The translations under genes were made by a program, and so were the position numbers. A stretch of 36,096 bases of DNA, taken from positions 1 through 36,096 of the forward strand of contig NZ_JACAGN010000019.1 in assembly GCF_030324495.1 (NCBI RefSeq), written 5' to 3'. This document shows positions 22,169 to 30,663 of the stretch, in pieces (positions within the stretch are counted from its first letter, which is position 1; each line of letters begins with the position of its first letter). The stretch is from Myroides sp. 1354. GTDB taxonomy: Bacteria; Bacteroidota; Bacteroidia; Flavobacteriales; Flavobacteriaceae. The notes beneath the pieces were generated by a model that saw only the letters and a list, made by a program, of their open reading frames with translations, was not told where the DNA came from and ran no database searches.

Positions 22169-23023
22169 TTGAGACGCAGGCTAAAAAATAAGTGGGATAT
22201 TCTGAAACAGAAGATTTATATCATCATCTATGGATCCAATACATTTGCAGGTAAACTATTCGATTTAGTTTTACTAGCTGTAATTTTATTGAGTGTGATT
22301 TTGGTTATGTTGGAGTCGATTGAGAGCTACGACATGAAACATCACACCCTTTTAAAAGTATTGGAATGGGTGATTACTATCTTCTTTACCATTGAATACA
22401 TTTTGCGGATTATCTGTAACAAGCAACCGCTAAAATACATTTTTAGTTTTTATGGTATTGTCGATTTAATTTCGATTATGCCGATGTATCTCTCGTTCTT
22501 TGTTTCGGATTTAGGTGTCTTATCTGTAGTTCGAGCCTTGCGTTTACTGCGTTTATTCGGTATTTTAAATTTAGTTCCCTACATTGGACAGGAATCGAAC
22601 CTAAAGCTTGCTATTAAAGCCAGTCGAACGAAAATTATAGTTTTCATCTACTTTATTGTGGTGGTTTCTATCTTATTAGGTGCCTTAATGTACGTCATTG
22701 AGGGCAAAGACAACGGATTTACGAGTATTCCGAGAAGTATCTATTGGTGTATTGTAACCCTAACCACAGTTGGTTATGGAGATATTGCTCCTCAGACAAC
22801 CATCGGACAGATGATTGCCTCGTTCATTATGATTATGGGATACGGTATTATTGCCGTTCCTACCGGAATTGTAACTGCGGAATTTACGAGCTTAAAAAGA
22901 AATAAAAGCATTGATGCGAGAAGAAGGAGAACTTGTTCTTCATGTACAACAACAATTTATGATGATGACGCCAATTATTGTTATAATTGCGGCCAAAAAT
23001 TAGGAGATGTCTTTACCCGATAA
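22169..23023 (+). CDS. Voltage-gated K+ channel with C-terminal zinc ribbon
   Basis: A 284-aa six-TM ion channel. S1 is at about 28-48, S2 at 65-82, and S4 is the arginine-rich SVVRALRLLRLFGIL at 119-133. The pore has the K+ filter TVGYGD at 200-205, followed by S6 (GQMIASFIMIMGYGIIAVPTGIV). After S6 a basic stretch RRRR (251-254) leads to a zinc ribbon, C256-C259 and C271-C274. The start is TTG at 22169, as no in-frame ATG precedes S1. The gene is 11 bp after the nuclease gene and its 3' end overlaps miaA by 17 bp. Confidence 0.9.
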   Translation: MRRRLKNKWDILKQKIYIIIYGSNTFAGKLFDLVLLAVILLSVILVMLESIESYDMKHHTLLKVLEWVITIFFTIEYILRIICNKQPLKYIFSFYGIVDLISIMPMYLSFFVSDLGVLSVVRALRLLRLFGILNLVPYIGQESNLKLAIKASRTKIIVFIYFIVVVSILLGALMYVIEGKDNGFTSIPRSIYWCIVTLTTVGYGDIAPQTTIGQMIASFIMIMGYGIIAVPTGIVTAEFTSLKRNKSIDARRRRTCSSCTTTIYDDDANYCYNCGQKLGDVFTR

Positions 23024-23927
23024 TACCCATTATTTACTTGTCGTTATTGGCCCGACAGCCATCGGAAAAACGGCTTTAGCTATACAATTAGCCCAACATT
23101 TTCAATGTGAAATTATATCGTGTGACAGTCGTCAGTTCTTCAAGGAAATGACACTGGGTACTGCGGTTCCTTCTCCAGAGGAATTGGCAGCAGTTCCTCA
23201 TCACTTTATTCAACATATCAGCATTCAAGATTCTTATTCTGTTGGGGACTTTGAACGTGATGCCATTGCGCATTTGGATCGACTATTTGAAAAAAATAAG
23301 GTTCAAGTCATGGTGGGCGGATCTGGTTTATACGTCAATGCTATTTTAGAAGGATTGGATGAATTTCCCGATATTGACCCACGTATACGCGAAGAACTCA
23401 ACCAAACTTTAGAAGAAAAAGGCTTGCCTTATTTACAAGCCCAACTAAAGGAATTGGATCCGGTGCACTATGAAAAAGTAGCCCTAGACAATCCGCAACG
23501 CGTTACACGTGCTTTAGAAGTTTCGATTGGAACAGGACAACCCTATTCTAGCTTTTTGGCGAAAAAGAAAGTCAAACGCAACTTTGTTCCCATCGTTATT
23601 GGACTAGAAGCACCTCGTGAAATGATGTATGAACGCATCAATAAACGCGTAGATCTTATGCTTCAAGGAGGATTACTAGAAGAAGTAAAAGCTCTACTTC
23701 CCTATCAAGAATTAAATGCACTACAAACAGTAGGCTATCGCGAACTATTCCATTATTTTAATGGAGAAGGTACGCTGGAAGAGGCTATCGAAGAAATCAA
23801 AAAAAATACACGTCGCTTTGCCAAGAGACAAATTACTTGGTTCAAAAGAACACCAAACGCTACTTGGTATGGATATCAAACCGACCCAAAACAAATTATT
23901 GATGCTATTACCAAGCAACTAAATTAA
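23007..23927 (+). CDS. miaA: tRNA dimethylallyltransferase MiaA
   Basis: Transfers a dimethylallyl group from DMAPP to the N6 of A37 in tRNAs that read UNN codons. 306 aa, full length. P-loop GPTAIGKT at 15-22, the substrate-recognition DSRQFFKEMTLGTAVPS, HHFIQHISIQDSYSVGDFERDA, MVGGSGLYVNAILEGLD, NPQRVTRALEV, and GYREL and KRQITWFKR near the end. The ATG overlaps the channel gene by 17 bp, which suggests translational coupling. Confidence 0.97.
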   Translation: MSLPDNTHYLLVVIGPTAIGKTALAIQLAQHFQCEIISCDSRQFFKEMTLGTAVPSPEELAAVPHHFIQHISIQDSYSVGDFERDAIAHLDRLFEKNKVQVMVGGSGLYVNAILEGLDEFPDIDPRIREELNQTLEEKGLPYLQAQLKELDPVHYEKVALDNPQRVTRALEVSIGTGQPYSSFLAKKKVKRNFVPIVIGLEAPREMMYERINKRVDLMLQGGLLEEVKALLPYQELNALQTVGYRELFHYFNGEGTLEEAIEEIKKNTRRFAKRQITWFKRTPNATWYGYQTDPKQIIDAITKQLN

Positions 23928-23933
23928 ATTATT

Positions 23934-24677
23934 ATGCCCATTTCTAATCAATTTACCCCCATTCACCAACAGTCCTACGAAATCGACTTTTTTGCATGTT
24001 CTCCTTCTGGACATCTAAAATGGGTAGATTTATGTAAACTCATTCAAAGTGTTTCGGCAGATCACTCGGTCCTTGGAGGAATTAGTTTTTGGGATTTAAA
24101 AGAACACAACCAAGCTTGGGTACTCAGCAAATTTCGAATTGAGAAAAAAGCGGAACAACTTCCGCAATGGCAGGATAAAATTACCATTCACACGTGGATT
24201 GAACGCCTAGATGGGGTGCGTTCTATCCGTAATTTTGAGGTTTACCTCAAAGATCAACTAATCGCGGTAGCTACTTCTTTATGGGTAATCATCAATACCG
24301 AACGCCGTAGACCCGAACTCATCGCTTTGCCCCATGAACACTTTATCAAATACACCGATAAAAAAGTAACCCAAGCCGAATTTGCTAAGTTATATAAAGG
24401 AACTTATAACAAAATTGATGAACTCCGAGTAAAACTTTCTGATCTCGACATGGTGAAGCACGTCACGAATATCAAATACCTCGAATGGTGCATTGACGCA
24501 GCTTTTGCTTGTCAGGAAGAAGTAGATAAAATACAAGTGATTGATATGCACTTCTTAAAAGAAACCCGCATCAACGATAAGTGCGAAGTTCATTTCTTAC
24601 AAGAAAATCACCAACTACACTACCAAATTTGCGTAGATGGTGTAGTACATTTCTATTGTTTGATGGAAGTAGAATAG
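23934..24677 (+). CDS. Acyl-ACP thioesterase (FatA/hotdog family)
   Basis: A 247-aa double-hotdog thioesterase that releases fatty acids from acyl carrier protein. DFFACSPSGHLKWVDLCKLIQ, WVLSKFRIEK, ITIHTWIERLDGVRSIRNFEV and LSDLDMVKHVTNIKYLEWCID match the acyl-ACP thioesterase family. In the last one D-x-VxHV-x-N gives the expected catalytic Asn-His pair. Last gene of the run that began at 18887, 6 bp after miaA. A heptamer array starts just past its stop. Confidence 0.88.
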   Translation: MPISNQFTPIHQQSYEIDFFACSPSGHLKWVDLCKLIQSVSADHSVLGGISFWDLKEHNQAWVLSKFRIEKKAEQLPQWQDKITIHTWIERLDGVRSIRNFEVYLKDQLIAVATSLWVIINTERRRPELIALPHEHFIKYTDKKVTQAEFAKLYKGTYNKIDELRVKLSDLDMVKHVTNIKYLEWCIDAAFACQEEVDKIQVIDMHFLKETRINDKCEVHFLQENHQLHYQICVDGVVHFYCLMEVE

Positions 24678-24680
24678 ATC

Positions 24681-24834
24681 GTTTGGTGTGCGTTGTGCGT
24701 TGTTTGATGAGATGGTGTTAACAACAATCGACAATCGACAATCAACAATCGACAATCAACAATCGACAATCAACAATCGACAATCAACAATCGACAATCA
24801 ACAATCAACAATCGACAATCGACAATCAACCAAC
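24681..24834. repeat. Two adjoining heptanucleotide arrays
   Basis: 24681-24708 reads GTTTGGT, GTGCGTT, GTGCGTT, GTTTGAT, then GAGATGGTG. 24724-24834 is a longer array of CAATCGA and CAATCAA, the complement of which is TGTTGAT/TGTCGAT. It begins 3 bp after the thioesterase stop. Intergenic 24678-24972 also contains the terminator at 24870 and a third array at 24941; no gene is seen. Confidence 0.9.
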
Positions 24835-24869
24835 AACAAAATCATAACTGATCACTGATAACCCATAAC

Positions 24870-24903
24870 AAAAAAAGGATAAACCAAAGTTTATCCTTTT
24901 TTT
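24870..24903. terminator. Bidirectional terminator, thioesterase / glyA
   Basis: AAAAGGATAAAC and GTTTATCCTTTT form a 12-bp stem with loop CAAA and A/T runs. The thioesterase gene and second glyA converge on it. Confidence 0.9.
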
Positions 24904-24940
24904 GTTATAAATGATGTAATTATCTTACTAATAAAATTCA

Positions 24941-24970
24941 CTGTTAACCGTTAACTGTCAACTGATAACT
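24941..24970 (-). repeat. Short heptanucleotide array after second glyA
   Basis: On the minus strand, directly after the glyA stop, the units are AGTTATC, AGTTGAC, AGTTAAC, GGTTAAC: a 7-nt period with heavy variation. The same GTTATCA unit occurs at 27686 beside fahA. Confidence 0.7.
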
Positions 24971-24972
24971 AA

Positions 24973-26247
24973 TTACCAAACAAACATCGGGCGTTCCGCC
25001 ATCATTTCGTTTACTTGATCAGCAACTTCTTCGATAACATCTTCGTTTGTATGATCCATGATTACTCTATCGATTAAAGCAACGATTGTTTCCATATCAG
25101 CTTCTTTCAATCCTCTTGTAGTAATTGCTGGTGTACCAATACGGATACCTGAAGTTACGAATGGTGATTTGTCATCAAATGGCACCATGTTTTTATTTAC
25201 AGTGATTTCAGCTTTTACTAACGCTTGTTCTGCGTCTTTTCCTGAAATATTTTTGTTTCTCAAATCGATCAACATCATGTGATTATCTGTTCCACCAGAG
25301 ATGATATCGTATCCTCTTTTCACAAATGCATCTGCCATTGCTTTTGCATTTTTCTGTACTTGCAACATATAAGTGAAGAACTCATCCGTTAAAGCTTCAC
25401 CAAAAGCTACTGCTTTAGCAGCGATGATGTGCATTAAAGGTCCACCTTGGTTTCCTGGGAATACAGCGCTATCCAATAAAGCAGACATCATGCGTACTTC
25501 ACCTTTTGGCGTTGTTAATCCGAATGGATTAGGGAAATCTTTCCCCATCATAATCATTCCTCCACGAGGTCCACGTAATGTTTTATGTGTTGTAGTCGTA
25601 ATAATATGACAATGAGGCACAGGATCATTCATCAACCCTTTTGCGATTAATCCCGCAGGGTGAGAAATATCAGCCATTAAAAGAGCTCCAACGCTATCAG
25701 CAATTTCTCTAAAGCGTTTGAAATCCATATCACGAGAGTAAGCAGATGCACCCGCAATGATTAATTTTGGTTGTTCTTTCTTCGCGATTTCTGCGATTTT
25801 ATCATAATTCAACAATCCAGTTTCTTGGTCTACACCATAAAATACGGGATTGTATAATTTTCCTGAAAAGTTCACAGGTGATCCGTGTGTTAAGTGACCT
25901 CCGTGTGACAAGTCAAATCCTAAGATTTTATCTCCTGGTTTCAAGCAAGCAAAGAAAACAGCTGTATTCGCTTGTGATCCAGAGTGAGGTTGAACATTCA
26001 CATATTCAGCACCAAAAAGAGCCTTTGCGCGATCAATTGCAATTTGCTCTACCACGTCTACTACTTCACATCCTCCATAGTAGCGTTTGTTTGGATAACC
26101 CTCTGCGTATTTATTCGTTAAACAAGATCCGGCTGCTTCCATCGTTTGCTCACTTACAAAGTTTTCAGAGGCAATTAGCTCAATACCGTGTACTTGTCTA
26201 TCCCCTTCTTCTACGATTAAGTCGAAAATTTCTGTATCTCTTCTCAT
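24973..26247 (-). CDS. glyA: Serine hydroxymethyltransferase, second (housekeeping-like) copy
   Basis: The same reaction as the 2711-3991 gene. 424 aa, with [10 protein letters not shown] at about 23-32, [24 protein letters not shown] at 87-95, ADISHPAG at 192-199 and [10 protein letters not shown] at 217-226 with Schiff-base K222. The sequence, including the [11 protein letters not shown] start and [10 protein letters not shown] end, is the form I associate with the housekeeping enzyme in flavobacteria, and it lies divergent to fahA. It is probably the main one-carbon source. Own promoter (minus TACATTTG at 26284-26277) and terminator. Confidence 0.95.
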   Translation of the reverse strand: MRRDTEIFDLIVEEGDRQVHGIELIASENFVSEQTMEAAGSCLTNKYAEGYPNKRYYGGCEVVDVVEQIAIDRAKALFGAEYVNVQPHSGSQANTAVFFACLKPGDKILGFDLSHGGHLTHGSPVNFSGKLYNPVFYGVDQETGLLNYDKIAEIAKKEQPKLIIAGASAYSRDMDFKRFREIADSVGALLMADISHPAGLIAKGLMNDPVPHCHIITTTTHKTLRGPRGGMIMMGKDFPNPFGLTTPKGEVRMMSALLDSAVFPGNQGGPLMHIIAAKAVAFGEALTDEFFTYMLQVQKNAKAMADAFVKRGYDIISGGTDNHMMLIDLRNKNISGKDAEQALVKAEITVNKNMVPFDDKSPFVTSGIRIGTPAITTRGLKEADMETIVALIDRVIMDHTNEDVIEEVADQVNEMMAERPMFVW

Positions 26248-26276
26248 CTGAATTGTATATTTCGTTAAATTGACCT

Positions 26277-26284
26277 CAAATGTA
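26277..26284 (-). promoter_or_regulatory. -7 box of second glyA
   Basis: Minus-strand TACATTTG matches TAnnTTTG; the leader to the ATG at 26247 would be about 25 nt. Confidence 0.6.
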
Positions 26285-26294
26285 CAAAATTCGT

Positions 26295-26324
26295 TTGTTA
26301 ATTTGCCCTATAATTATATATTTG
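26295..26324 (+). promoter_or_regulatory. Promoter of fahA
   Basis: TTG at 26295-26297 and TATATTTG at 26317-26324 with a 19-nt spacer: a full match to the Bacteroidota promoter pattern. It sits back to back with the glyA promoter. Confidence 0.72.
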
Positions 26325-26360
26325 ATTAAACTATTCAATTCAATTAATTAAGCAATAAAT

Positions 26361-27647
26361 ATGATGATTACGGCAAATGATCCGAAAAGAGAATCATGGT
26401 TAGCGGTTCAAACACAATCGGACTTCCCTATCCAAAATATTCCTTTTGGGGTTTTTATTACGAAAGATGATATTGTAACAATTGGAACTCGTATTGGCGA
26501 TTATGCCATCGATTTAAGTGCCTTACAAATGTTGGGTTATTTAAAAGGAATCGAATTGACGGACGATGTATTTTTACAAGACAATCTCAATGATTTTATC
26601 TCTAGTGGAAAAAAAACATGGCGTGCAGTTCGAAATAGAATCGCTGATATTTTCGACAAAGTCAACCCAACCTTACAAAACAACGCCAAACACAAAGAGG
26701 CGGTTATCTTTAAAATAGAAGAAGTAGAAATGCAATTACCCGTATATATTGGGGATTATACCGATTTCTACTCGAGTAGAGAACATGCAACCAATGTAGG
26801 TAAGATGTTCAGAGACCCAGCCAATGCATTATTGCCCAACTGGTTGCACATTCCTGTAGGTTACCACGGTAGAAGTTCAACGGTAATTCCTTCTGGAATC
26901 AATGTCAAGCGCCCTATGGGACAAACGTTACCTAAAGGAGAATCTCAACCCGTATTTGGTCCTTCTAAACGCATTGATTTTGAGTTAGAAACAGCATTTA
27001 TCACAACAGATGCCAATCTATTTGGCGAGAGTATTCCCGTTGATGAAGCAGAAGATCACATCTTTGGAATGGTTTTATTAAACGATTGGAGTGCTCGTGA
27101 TATTCAAACGTGGGAATATGTTCCATTAGGTCCTTTCTTAGCCAAGAACTTCGCTACTTCTATTTCTCCTTGGGTTATTACGTTAGATGCCTTGGAGCCT
27201 TTTAGAACAGCAAGTCCGAAACAAGAGCCTACACCACTAGCCTACTTACAACAAACGGGTGATAAAACGTTTGATATCCACTTAGAGGTATATATCCAAC
27301 CAGAAAACGGAAAAGACACTTTGATTTGTCAATCAAACTTCAAGTATCTGTATTGGACGATGAGTCAACAACTCGCTCACCATACCAGCAATGGTTGTAA
27401 AATAAACGCTGGAGATTTAATGGGATCGGGAACAATTTCAGGCCCAACCCCAAATAGCTTTGGTTCTTTACTAGAACTAACTTGGGCAGGTGCTCATCCA
27501 CTAACGTTAGAAGATGGCCATACGCGTACCTTCATTGAGGATTATGACACCATCACCATGAAGGGATTCTGTCAAAACAACGACATTCGCATCGGCTTCG
27601 GAGAAGTAAAAAGTATGCTTCTTCCTGCTACTGCAACCATGAAATAA
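26361..27647 (+). CDS. fahA: Fumarylacetoacetase
   Basis: Hydrolyses 4-fumarylacetoacetate to fumarate and acetoacetate, the last step of tyrosine breakdown through homogentisate. 428 aa, the normal length. IPFGVFITKDD at the N-terminal domain; then the catalytic domain with DYTDFYSSREHATNVG (metal-binding Asp), LPNWLHIPVGYHGRSSTVIPSG, RIDFELETAF (acidic metal ligands), LLNDWSARDIQTWEYVPLGPFLAKNF, and LMGSGTISGP. It is transcribed alone, away from glyA, and ends in a strong terminator. Confidence 0.96.
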   Translation: MMITANDPKRESWLAVQTQSDFPIQNIPFGVFITKDDIVTIGTRIGDYAIDLSALQMLGYLKGIELTDDVFLQDNLNDFISSGKKTWRAVRNRIADIFDKVNPTLQNNAKHKEAVIFKIEEVEMQLPVYIGDYTDFYSSREHATNVGKMFRDPANALLPNWLHIPVGYHGRSSTVIPSGINVKRPMGQTLPKGESQPVFGPSKRIDFELETAFITTDANLFGESIPVDEAEDHIFGMVLLNDWSARDIQTWEYVPLGPFLAKNFATSISPWVITLDALEPFRTASPKQEPTPLAYLQQTGDKTFDIHLEVYIQPENGKDTLICQSNFKYLYWTMSQQLAHHTSNGCKINAGDLMGSGTISGPTPNSFGSLLELTWAGAHPLTLEDGHTRTFIEDYDTITMKGFCQNNDIRIGFGEVKSMLLPATATMK

Positions 27648-27650
27648 TCA

Positions 27651-27684
27651 AAAAAGGATTTCTCTAGTGAGAAATCCTTTTTTA
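27651..27684 (+). terminator. Terminator of fahA
   Basis: AAGGATTTCTC and GAGAAATCCTT form an 11-bp stem with loop TAGT, flanked by A- and T-runs. It starts 3 bp after the stop. Confidence 0.93.
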
Positions 27685-27685
27685 G

Positions 27686-27720
27686 TTAACGGTTATCGGT
27701 TATCAGTTATCAGTTAAATT
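27686..27720 (+). repeat. Short heptanucleotide array after fahA
   Basis: Five consecutive 7-nt units: GTTAACG, GTTATCG, GTTATCA, GTTATCA, GTTAAAT. Its units match those after second glyA. It begins right after the fahA terminator. Confidence 0.72.
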
Positions 27721-27803
27721 TTCTGAATAATCAAAGTGCTCTTAAATCAGAAGACCTAACAAGAAGTTAATGTTTAAAAACGGTCAACCGTATTTAGGGA
27801 TGT

Positions 27804-27870
27804 TCACTCCTCACTCCTCTCTCCCCCTCTCCTCTCTCCCCTCTCCTCTTTCCCCCTTTCCTCTTTCCCC
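27804..27870. repeat. Polypyrimidine heptamer array (CTCTCCC/CTCTCCT)
   Basis: About 67 bp of 7-nt units CACTCCT, CTCTCCC, CTCTCCT and CTTTCCC with occasional 8-nt units. It is close in sequence to the array at 8818. The gene-free region 27648-28048 holds the fahA terminator, two arrays, and the core repeat at 27871; nothing else is recognised. Confidence 0.85.
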
Positions 27871-27932
27871 TTTATCACATTAGCTTTATATTTTATATTG
27901 GTATTCGATGAATCTACGCTTCGCTTCGATTT
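27871..27932 (+). repeat. Dispersed core repeat, copy 3
   Basis: TTTATCACATTAGC, then TTTTATATTGGTATTCG and GATGAATCTACGC with a CTTCG tandem ending in GATTT. It has the same block order as the minus-strand copy at 15287-15228 over about 60 bp and as the first copy over 39 bp. It abuts a polypyrimidine array. Confidence 0.75.
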
Positions 27933-28048
27933 CCTCTTTCCAATATTCACAACTTCGCGTATAAAAAAACTCTTCTGTAAAACCCGTAATTCCTCTTCCA
28001 TAAATCAGGTCTTTTTTGTACTTTTACCTTTTAATTCGTACAATAGCT

Positions 28049-28732
28049 ATGTCACAAGTAATTTTATCTTTAACGGGTGTAAATATTTACCAAAACAAAC
28101 ACCAAGTTTTATCTAATGTAAACTTAGAGGTGAATAAAGGTGAATTCCTTTATATCATTGGTAAAACAGGAGCAGGAAAAAGTAGTTTTATGAAAACACT
28201 TTATGCTGATTTAGCTTTAACTGAGGGAGAAGGTACTATTGTTGACTATGATTTAAGACAATTAAAAGAAAAAGATATTCCTTACTTACGTCGTTCATTA
28301 GGTATTGTTTTTCAAGACTTTAAACTATTACCAGACCGCAATGTTTACGGCAATTTGCAATTTGCTTTAAAAGCGACAGGATGGTCAGAGCAAGAGGCTA
28401 TTGACAGACGTATTGAAGAAGTATTAGAACGCGTAGGTATGTTGTCGCATTTAAAGAAAATGCCTCACCAGCTTTCAGGTGGAGAACAACAACGCATTGC
28501 GATTGCTCGTGCTTTACTAAATGATCCTGATTTGATTTTAGCGGATGAACCAACAGGAAACTTAGACCCTCAAACTAGTTCAGAAGTAATGGAATTATTA
28601 TTGGAAATCAATAAAAATGGACGTACTATTATTATGGTTACCCATGACTATGCTTTGTTGTTAAAATATCCTGCTAAAACACTAAAATGTGATGACGGTT
28701 CTCTTTTTGAAGTGATTCACCGTACTTCATAA
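28049..28732 (+). CDS. ftsE: Cell division ATP-binding protein FtsE
   Basis: A 227-aa ABC ATPase. With FtsX it forms a complex at the divisome that drives cell-wall hydrolases. Walker A is GKTGAGKSS, then the Q-loop [10 protein letters not shown], signature LSGGEQQR, Walker [14 protein letters not shown] and the H-loop [10 protein letters not shown]. The start [14 protein letters not shown] (28049) matches the family; a longer frame from TTG at 28016 adds residues from the AT-rich promoter area. ftsX is not adjacent, which is the usual situation in Bacteroidota. A GT2 gene follows after 4 bp. Confidence 0.92.
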   Translation: MSQVILSLTGVNIYQNKHQVLSNVNLEVNKGEFLYIIGKTGAGKSSFMKTLYADLALTEGEGTIVDYDLRQLKEKDIPYLRRSLGIVFQDFKLLPDRNVYGNLQFALKATGWSEQEAIDRRIEEVLERVGMLSHLKKMPHQLSGGEQQRIAIARALLNDPDLILADEPTGNLDPQTSSEVMELLLEINKNGRTIIMVTHDYALLLKYPAKTLKCDDGSLFEVIHRTS

Positions 28733-28736
28733 CTCC

Positions 28737-29615
28737 ATGTTATCTATTGTTATACCCGTATATAACTACAATATTCTACCTTTAGTAGAGCGCTTACACC
28801 AAGAAGCCATCACTTTAACTATTCCCTTTGAAATTTTAGTTTGTGACGATGCTTCTACCTCTCTATTCCAAAATGAATCTATTCTTCAATTACCACACAC
28901 ACGTATATTGAAGAATGAAATCAATCAACATGTCGCTTATACGCGTAATCGACTATTGAAAGAAGTACAATATCCTTGGGTATTGGTTTTGGATGCAGAT
29001 GTTATGCCCATTTCTCCTACTTTTATTCAAACCTATCTCGAACAACGAGAACGAGGTCCTTTTTTTCAAGGAGGGTTTACGTATGATTCAACAGATTCCA
29101 AGCAATCCCTGCGTTTAAAGTATGGAATCACCATTGAACAACACAAACACCTGCATTCTTGTTGTAACCTCTTTTTTAATCAGGAAAAACTACAACTTCA
29201 ATTTGATGAAACGATTACTGAATATGGTTATGAGGATACACTATTCTTTTTGAATTTAAACAAGCAAAATATTGAGGTAATTCGATTGGATAATCCCGTT
29301 ATTCACCATAGTACCGAAAGCAATCAAACCTATTTACAGCGCAGTAAACAAGCTTGCTGGGGCTTAGCTAAGTTGATTCAACAAGGTAAAATAAAAGCAG
29401 AAGAAGTTCAATTGAGTCGAGGGTACAAACAATTGGAACAGCTGCATATCACTCCACTTCTCTCGGTATTCCATTGGCTTTTTGGCACAAGTATTCAACG
29501 CAATCTTCAGGGAAAGAATCCGTCTATGACTATGTTTAAACTTTTTAAATTATTGGAATTTCACAAAGCTAAGGTAGCGATTCGAAAAACTGAATCCACT
29601 GTTGTAACACCCTAG
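28737..29615 (+). CDS. Glycosyltransferase family 2
   Basis: A 292-aa GT-A enzyme that transfers a sugar from a nucleotide donor. MLSIVIPVYNYN at the start, EILVCDDASTSLF at about 32-44, TRILKNEINQHVAYTRNRLL, and the metal-binding WVLVLDADVMP (DAD) at about 80-90. EYGYEDTLFFLNL is the acceptor-side ED motif. No membrane segments. It begins 4 bp after ftsE, so the two are cotranscribed, a pairing that recurs in flavobacteria as far as I recall. Its 3' end overlaps the convergent glycosyltransferase gene by 47 bp. Confidence 0.88.
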   Translation: MLSIVIPVYNYNILPLVERLHQEAITLTIPFEILVCDDASTSLFQNESILQLPHTRILKNEINQHVAYTRNRLLKEVQYPWVLVLDADVMPISPTFIQTYLEQRERGPFFQGGFTYDSTDSKQSLRLKYGITIEQHKHLHSCCNLFFNQEKLQLQFDETITEYGYEDTLFFLNLNKQNIEVIRLDNPVIHHSTESNQTYLQRSKQACWGLAKLIQQGKIKAEEVQLSRGYKQLEQLHITPLLSVFHWLFGTSIQRNLQGKNPSMTMFKLFKLLEFHKAKVAIRKTESTVVTP

Positions 29616-30663
29616 ATTTATCATATTGTTTCATGTCGATTTTTGCTTGAGTTCCCAATTGATTGCAAAGATTAGGTTGTTGCATCAACATGAGGCAATT
29701 ATCTACCATCTTTTGCTGATCTCCCAAAGGAACCAAATACCCATTCACTCCATCGTCAATTAAATCCGATGGGCCATAATCAACATCAAAAGCCACCACG
29801 GGAACACCTAAGGCCATGGCTTCTAAAAAAGCCATGGGCATCCCTTCCATTTTTGACGTATGTAGCATAAAAGCACTGGTTTGTATCTCGCGATTAACAT
29901 CCGTCACTTCTCCTTTCCAAATGACAGAATCGCCTGCTATTGATTGTAGTTGAGCTGTATAAGAAGGTGCTCCTGTTCCGCAAATAACCAGACGCCAATC
30001 GGGATAAATCACTTCTAGTCGCTTCCAAATAGCCAACAAGGTTTCGTAATTTTTCTCAGGCACCAATCGACCAATGGCAATGATTTGCTGCTTACTGGAT
30101 TCTTGCTGACTTGGAGTGCTTTTATCTAATTCAATCCAATTGGGAATTACAGAAAGATTACTGTGTTTCCAATCTTGTTTTGAACTTTCATTGAGTACAA
30201 TCAGCCCTGTGAAGCGTTTGCTCAACCACAGCGTAAGACGATTCACAAGATAGCGCTTCCATTTGGATACAATCGGAGACAATAAGAAATTACGCGAACC
30301 GTGCACTTCAAAGTAAATTGGAATCGTTGTCTTTAAGAAAAAGGAGGCAAAATATCCTTTTATTCCATTGTCTAATACAAAAATAACGTCGGGTTGAAAT
30401 GCCTCAATTCCCTGTTGTTGCACAAACGCATAATAGCGTTTCATCTGCATCAGAGTCCGAATAGGCTGAGTATAAAAATACCATTGCATCTGAGAATCAA
30501 AGGTATAAAAAGGATGTTCACTATTGTCATTTGTACTTATAATACGCACTTGATGTCCCTGTTGAACAAAGCTTGCCGTCTTTTGACTGAGAATACGCGC
30601 TACTCCTCCACCTCCCGTAGTGGAGGTCGAAATATACAGTATATTTATTTTTTTGATTCCCAT
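29569..30663 (-). CDS. Glycosyltransferase family 4 (GT-B)
   Basis: A 364-aa retaining glycosyltransferase. NILYISTSTTGGGGVARILSQ at the N-terminus is the glycine-rich acceptor-domain loop; VIPNWIELD, IAIGRLVPEKNYETLL, LVICGTG, VIWKGEV and MLHTSKMEGMPMAFLEAMALGVPVVAFD (EX7E motif) make the donor domain. MGIKKINILY at 30663 is taken as start; an upstream alternative at 30696 would overlap more of the preceding gene. Its start overlaps the end of the gene at 30645 by 19 bp, suggesting translational coupling. Acts in synthesis of a surface polysaccharide of unknown structure. Confidence 0.85.
   Translation of the reverse strand: MGIKKINILYISTSTTGGGGVARILSQKTASFVQQGHQVRIISTNDNSEHPFYTFDSQMQWYFYTQPIRTLMQMKRYYAFVQQQGIEAFQPDVIFVLDNGIKGYFASFFLKTTIPIYFEVHGSRNFLLSPIVSKWKRYLVNRLTLWLSKRFTGLIVLNESSKQDWKHSNLSVIPNWIELDKSTPSQQESSKQQIIAIGRLVPEKNYETLLAIWKRLEVIYPDWRLVICGTGAPSYTAQLQSIAGDSVIWKGEVTDVNREIQTSAFMLHTSKMEGMPMAFLEAMALGVPVVAFDVDYGPSDLIDDGVNGYLVPLGDQQKMVDNCLMLMQQPNLCNQLGTQAKIDMKQYDKSRVLQQWIQFFESLP

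Noticed and set aside
24724..24834. CRISPR or direct-repeat attachment array
   Set aside because: The period is a plain 7 nt with two variants and no spacers.
27804..28001. Minus-strand 65-aa frame ahead of ftsE
   Set aside because: Its C-terminal part is the polypyrimidine array and the rest the core repeat; no family resemblance.
28016..28732. Longer FtsE starting at TTG 28016
   Set aside because: The extra 11 residues come from AT-rich upstream DNA and are absent from the family; ATG at 28049 gives the usual N-terminus.
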